Assembly (NCBI GenBank): GCA_009809945.1
Contig: WTPW01002115.1
Span: 40,926 to 104,925, forward strand
DNA length: 64,000 nt
Reading direction: 5' to 3'
Origin: Gigaspora margarita
Lineage: Eukaryota; Glomeromycota; Glomeromycetes; Diversisporales; Gigasporaceae
Shown: positions 60,541 through 64,000 of the stretch, in pieces
How positions within the stretch are numbered: the first letter of the stretch is position 1
Layout: every line of letters begins with the position of its first letter
Position numbers and translations under genes: made by a program
The notes under the pieces: model-generated
What the model saw: only the letters and a program-made list of their open reading frames with translations
Databases searched by the model: none
What the model was told of the DNA's origin: nothing

Positions 60541-60930
60541 TATTCCTTTTTAAAATTAACCAACTTTATTAATTAAATTAAAAATTTGGCTGCTTTAGTA
60601 TTGGTCTAAATTACTAATAATATTTTTAATTCTGCCTAAAATTATTAAATAAAAATATACTATATTTAAATTTTTATTATAAAAAAATCTTAATTCTTTT
60701 TTTTTTATCTTTTTTTTCTTTTTTTCTTTCTCTCTCTCTTTTTCTCTTTTTCTTTCTTTTCTCTCACTCTTTTTCACTTTTTTTTTATAACATTATCAAA
60801 ATTTGGCTACTATATTTATAACTTGTTAATTTAAATATTTGTGCACTGTATTATTATTTTTTTTATGTATTTATTATTTTTTTTAGTAGAAAAATTTTAT
60901 TTCATTAGTTAATTAACTTAAAGAACCTTC

Positions 60931-62103
60931 ATTAGAATATTATTTTTATAAAGTATATATAATATTAATTCAAATTCAGATTCAATTCTTTTCAACAATC
61001 CCTCATACCAAACTTTCCACAAAAACCTGACCTATGAAAACTTTGAAGTTAATATATTTGCACACAACAAAGGCTCTATCTAGAAGCGACTTGGACCAAG
61101 AGTTTCAGATCAGATATGAGATAACTGAAATAGAGCTGAAAAAGATTTCTTCTTTTGGGTTTGGCTCTCCGGGTAGAAGACTTCGTTACTATAGAAGATG
61201 TAGTAGAGCAATAACCCTAGAGTTTTTTGTCAGAAGATACAGAAGCTTAGGCGGAAGTAAACTTTTGGTCAGATATTTTATTTCTCAAAGCATAAAACTT
61301 ACTCTTCTTAAAAGTTTGGTATTATCGATATTTCTTCTTGGGCTTTTTGAAATTTCACCAAAAAGTGGGAAATTCAGCTTACCTTCTCCAAAAGATCAGC
61401 ATTGTTTACGTCATCCAAATTGAGAAGGCGTCTACCTAATTGGAGTCAAATCACAAGTGAGTTCCAGGCCTAACGGAATAAACAGTGAAGAAACGTGAGT
61501 TTTTTGGAGGATAATCCTGATGCGAAATTTTTTTCTAGAAGGTTCTATAAGGCGCTGCATTCTCTACAGTCATTCTGGTTTTTTTATGATTTTTACTGAC
61601 TTTACATATAGTACATAAATAGATATAGAGTAGAAACTAGTCTGTTTAGTGTAGTATATAATTTTTATTATCTAGTACAGGTTTAATAGTACACTTTTCA
61701 GTTCTGTTATTGCTTCTTTTGTTTTTTCTATCTTTGTCTCCGTTTATTTTTTTTATATTTTGGTTATTCGTTTAGGTTAAGATAGTTTTTTTCCCTATTT
61801 TGTATTCCCTTTTATTTTCTTTTACTTGTTTTTTTTTCTTTTCTTTTCGTTTAGGATAAGATTATCCTATCTGGTAGCTTAGATAGGAAGAATCTAAAAG
61901 TTAGTCTTTAACAGGGCTGACAAAGTTCTCTAATTTTTTGTTAAAAATTAGTGTGACAGGTCGCATCTGGGCACAATTTCCGCAGCCAGATGATATTGGA
62001 CTTGCAATTGGAGGGTTTTTAAATACGTAAAATTTTATGTATATAAACTTATTAATATAGTACCAGTAAGACTGTCAAAGAAAATAAAAAAAAAAAAAAA
62101 AAA
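60931..62103 (+). mobile_element. poly(A)-tailed retroposon of unknown type
   Basis: A 14-bp perfect direct repeat ACTTAAAGAACCTT flanks the segment (60917-60930, 62104-62117). The right copy directly follows an A-run at about 62083-62103, so the segment was inserted by target-primed reverse transcription. It contains an open frame of 129 codons (61034-61423) and a T-rich 3' region with GTGACAGGTCGCATCTGGGC at about 61953. No tRNA-like head or RT motif is seen. It may be a LINE-mobilised transcript or the 5' part of an unrecognised retroelement. Confidence 0.75.
61034..61423 (+). CDS. hypothetical protein in the retroposon, 129 aa
   Basis: The frame starts at the first ATG of the retroposon (MKTLKLIYLHTTK). 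The N-terminal third is mixed charged; residues 45-80 are strongly basic (GSPGRRLRYYRRCSRA, then FVRRYRSLGGSK); residues 88-108 are hydrophobic (LTLLKSLVLSIFLLGLF) and could span a membrane. The C-terminus is short and polar. I do not recognise a family. Base use is more balanced than the flanks, which supports coding origin, but the frame may be a fragment of a longer reading frame or a chance ORF in a processed transcript. Confidence 0.35.
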   Translation: MKTLKLIYLHTTKALSRSDLDQEFQIRYEITEIELKKISSFGFGSPGRRLRYYRRCSRAITLEFFVRRYRSLGGSKLLVRYFISQSIKLTLLKSLVLSIFLLGLFEISPKSGKFSLPSPKDQHCLRHPN

Positions 62104-62394
62104 ACTTAAAGAACCTTGTATTTTTTTTTAAAAAAAGTATAACATAGTAATAAATCTGGTTTTTGATATAATGCATTACAATAAGGATAAAGATATTTAT
62201 CAAGTGATTTCTACCTTTTAAGAGGGTACCCCACTCTACCTGATACTAAACTAGCCAATCAAATTCAAGCAAATAATATATACAGACCAAACCAAACCAG
62301 ACTTTAGTCAAGTCTAAGTTTGGTTCAGATTTGGTCTAAAGTCTGCAAACTGGTTTAAATTTGAATATATTTATATGTATTTTTTGGTACTAAA

Positions 62395-62560
62395 CAAGTT
62401 TATTTAGTGTATAAAATTAGAATTAATTAGTAAAATTTTGTGAATTATAAGATTTTATAGAATTTTATTAATAAAATTTTATAAAATCTTATAATTCACT
62501 AATTTTATTAATTAATTCTAGCTTTATGCACTAAATAAATTTGTTTAGCATTCAAAAATA
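62395..62560. repeat. A+T-rich palindrome
   Basis: Arms TAAAATTAGAATTAATTAGT and GTGAATTATAAGATTTTATA pair inverted around a short centre; related to 30270-30400 and to the arm at 63500-63560. Confidence 0.5.
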
Positions 62561-62573
62561 TATCAAATTGGTA

Positions 62574-63361
62574 TCCTTTAAACTGTATTCCAGGCAAATT
62601 TGCCTGGAAAATTAAAAAGTATTTATAATTTTTTAAATAAAACAAAAATTTATTAAGAATATGGGATATACTTTCTTTATAAAATACTTTTTTTAAAACA
62701 TATTTTATATACTTACTTAGAAAAATTTTTTAAAATTATTAGAAAACTTTCATACAATAAAACTTTAAAGTTTTTATTTAAAAATTTTTACTATAGAATT
62801 TTTCTTCCCGTCTATAAAAAAAATTTTCACTTCTAATACATGTCTTAAGGGCCATGTCATTAATCACCTGATTATTTTTTATTAGTGGCCTACCCCCCCT
62901 CCCCCCTCTTTAATATAATTTTGGTCAGGTTCCTATATATAATTTCAACATTTTTTACCCCCCTCCCCCCCTAAAAAATCACCTGATTTTTGTCACTCCC
63001 CTAATTTTTACAAGTAAATCACAAAAGTTGCAATAATAAAAGTTGTAATCCTTTTTATAAACTACAATATATATTAAAAACAGAGGGCTAGAGCTAATAT
63101 TTATAGAGTTCGCCAAGAATTAGTGATAATTTTTTTTGGTCAAAATTTTTTTTTAAAATTGTCTATTTTTAGCTTATAAGCAACTTATACTTTTTTTCTT
63201 ATAATATAAAATTAAATTTTACTAAAATATAATCCTTATTTTCAAATATTATTAAATAAAATTTTATTTTAATATTTTAATTTTTAAAAAAAGTAGATCA
63301 TAAGTATATTTATAGTATTTTTCCAGGCAAATTTGCCTGGAACAGTCTACAAATTAAGGGA
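62574..63361. repeat. piggyBac-type MITE, copy C, carrying a nested Harbinger-like MITE
   Basis: Ends TCCTTTAAACTGTATTCC and inverted TCCCTTAATTTGTAGACTGT, flanked by TA (62572-62573, 63362-63363). Perfect CCAGGCAAATTTGCCTGG palindromes are at both ends. Without the insert at 62849-63001 it is about 632 bp and collinear with copy B in inverse orientation. Confidence 0.8.
62849..63001. repeat. Harbinger-like MITE, copy 4, nested in a piggyBac-type MITE
   Basis: Ends GGGCCATGTCATTAATCACC and inverted GGGGAGTGACAAAAATCAGG, flanked by TAA (62846-62848, 63002-63004). Comparison with copy B at 35421-36076 gives the uninterrupted target sequence and confirms the TAA duplication. Confidence 0.8.
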
Positions 63362-63555
63362 TAATTATTTTTTATTTAACTTAAAATTTAGATATTAGAT
63401 GCATAGTTTTTGAATTTTTGATCAAAAAAGTCAAATTTAAGCATCTTTTCTCCAAATTTCAAGTAAAATAAAAACAATTCTGTTGATTTAATATATTTTA
63501 AATGCTAAAAATTTTACTTAGTATATTAAATAGTGAAATCTTGTAAATTATAAGA

Positions 63556-64000
63556 TTTTACATCAAAGTTTCTGCTATAGAAAAAGGTTTTTATTTAAGT
63601 AACAGATCATGGGTGCCTTCAGGAGCACCTTGACATTTGTTTCAAAGATGAGAGTACAACTAGCCACACGTACAACTTTTGGTTATCTAATTTAAGTAGT
63701 CCACCCGAAGGTTCTATACTAGTTGCCATACCTGCAACCCAACTAGAGGGTTGTTTATTTAAACCCTCTGGTCCTTACTCCTCCTGTTAATCCTTCTTGT
63801 ATCACCGGTATAGTCCTCCATTACATAAGTCAGTTGAGGCCAGTTCTGAGAGTCTTGTCATCTGATTCTCTGTTTCTAGTTTCTGATATTTTGGCTTTGA
63901 TAGTACTATCAAAGATCTTTGCTACTCTTTTACTTGGGACTTGCCAAATGGGTTTCCATTTCTCCAGTTCTTTAGATTTTGTATACCTGAGGGCTCCTAT
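63556..64000 (-). mobile_element. SINE family A, copy 6, cut by the window end
   Basis: Minus-strand copy whose 3' end (AGCAGAAACTTTGATG) is at about 63556. It contains the family blocks GACCAGAGGGTTTAAATAAA and TAGTTGTACTCTCATC and continues past 64000, so its head is not seen. Confidence 0.7.

Overview
The window looks like nuclear DNA of an arbuscular mycorrhizal fungus (Glomeromycotina, Rhizophagus-like). The reasons are very high A+T, a fungal-type lanosterol synthase split by 13 short introns, and a LINE and a DDE/SAP gene family whose protein fragments resemble sequences I remember from Rhizophagus predicted proteomes. The organism call is inference; no search was run. No LTR retroelement, Polinton or other virus-like element was recognised.

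Only two ordinary host genes are visible, both on the + strand: a Qa-SNARE (syntaxin/Sso1-like, 15170-15970) and lanosterol synthase ERG7 (17562-21871, 14 exons, 732 aa as spliced here). They sit in a more base-balanced island (about 12.5-29.5 kb) whose repeats are mostly short DNA transposon derivatives. Its right edge holds a near-intact pogo/Tigger-like transposon (24778-29524) encoding a three-exon, 543-aa transposase.

Layout: 0-12.5 kb has a TA-flanked MITE, a tRNA-headed SINE, a 5'-truncated LINE and a long decayed LINE of the same kind carrying two DNA-element insertions. 12.5-24.8 kb is the gene island. 24.8-29.5 kb is the pogo element with at least five smaller elements inside it. 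29.5-37 kb holds nested MITEs, a minisatellite and a second SINE copy split by a piggyBac-type MITE. 37.5-42.6 kb is a broken multi-exon gene with a DDE-like core and a SAP-like motif. 44-51 kb is a nest: a fold-back repeat split by a 4.3-kb hAT-like element, which is itself split by a 2.8-kb hAT-like element containing minisatellites and a sequence gap; a separate 526-bp SINE sits in the same fold-back. 51.5-54.9 kb is a decayed piggyBac-like element, the apparent parent of three MITEs in the window. 55-64 kb is very A+T-rich with scattered MITEs, SINE pieces and a 1.17-kb poly(A)-tailed retroposon of unknown type bounded by 14-bp target duplications.

The two host genes are not functionally linked (membrane fusion; sterol synthesis). 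The main content is the stratigraphy of small elements: many have readable termini and target duplications (TA, TAA/TTA, 8, 9, 10 or 13-18 bp), so insertion order can be read directly. Coordinates are from manual reading; termini of old repeats may be off by a few bases.
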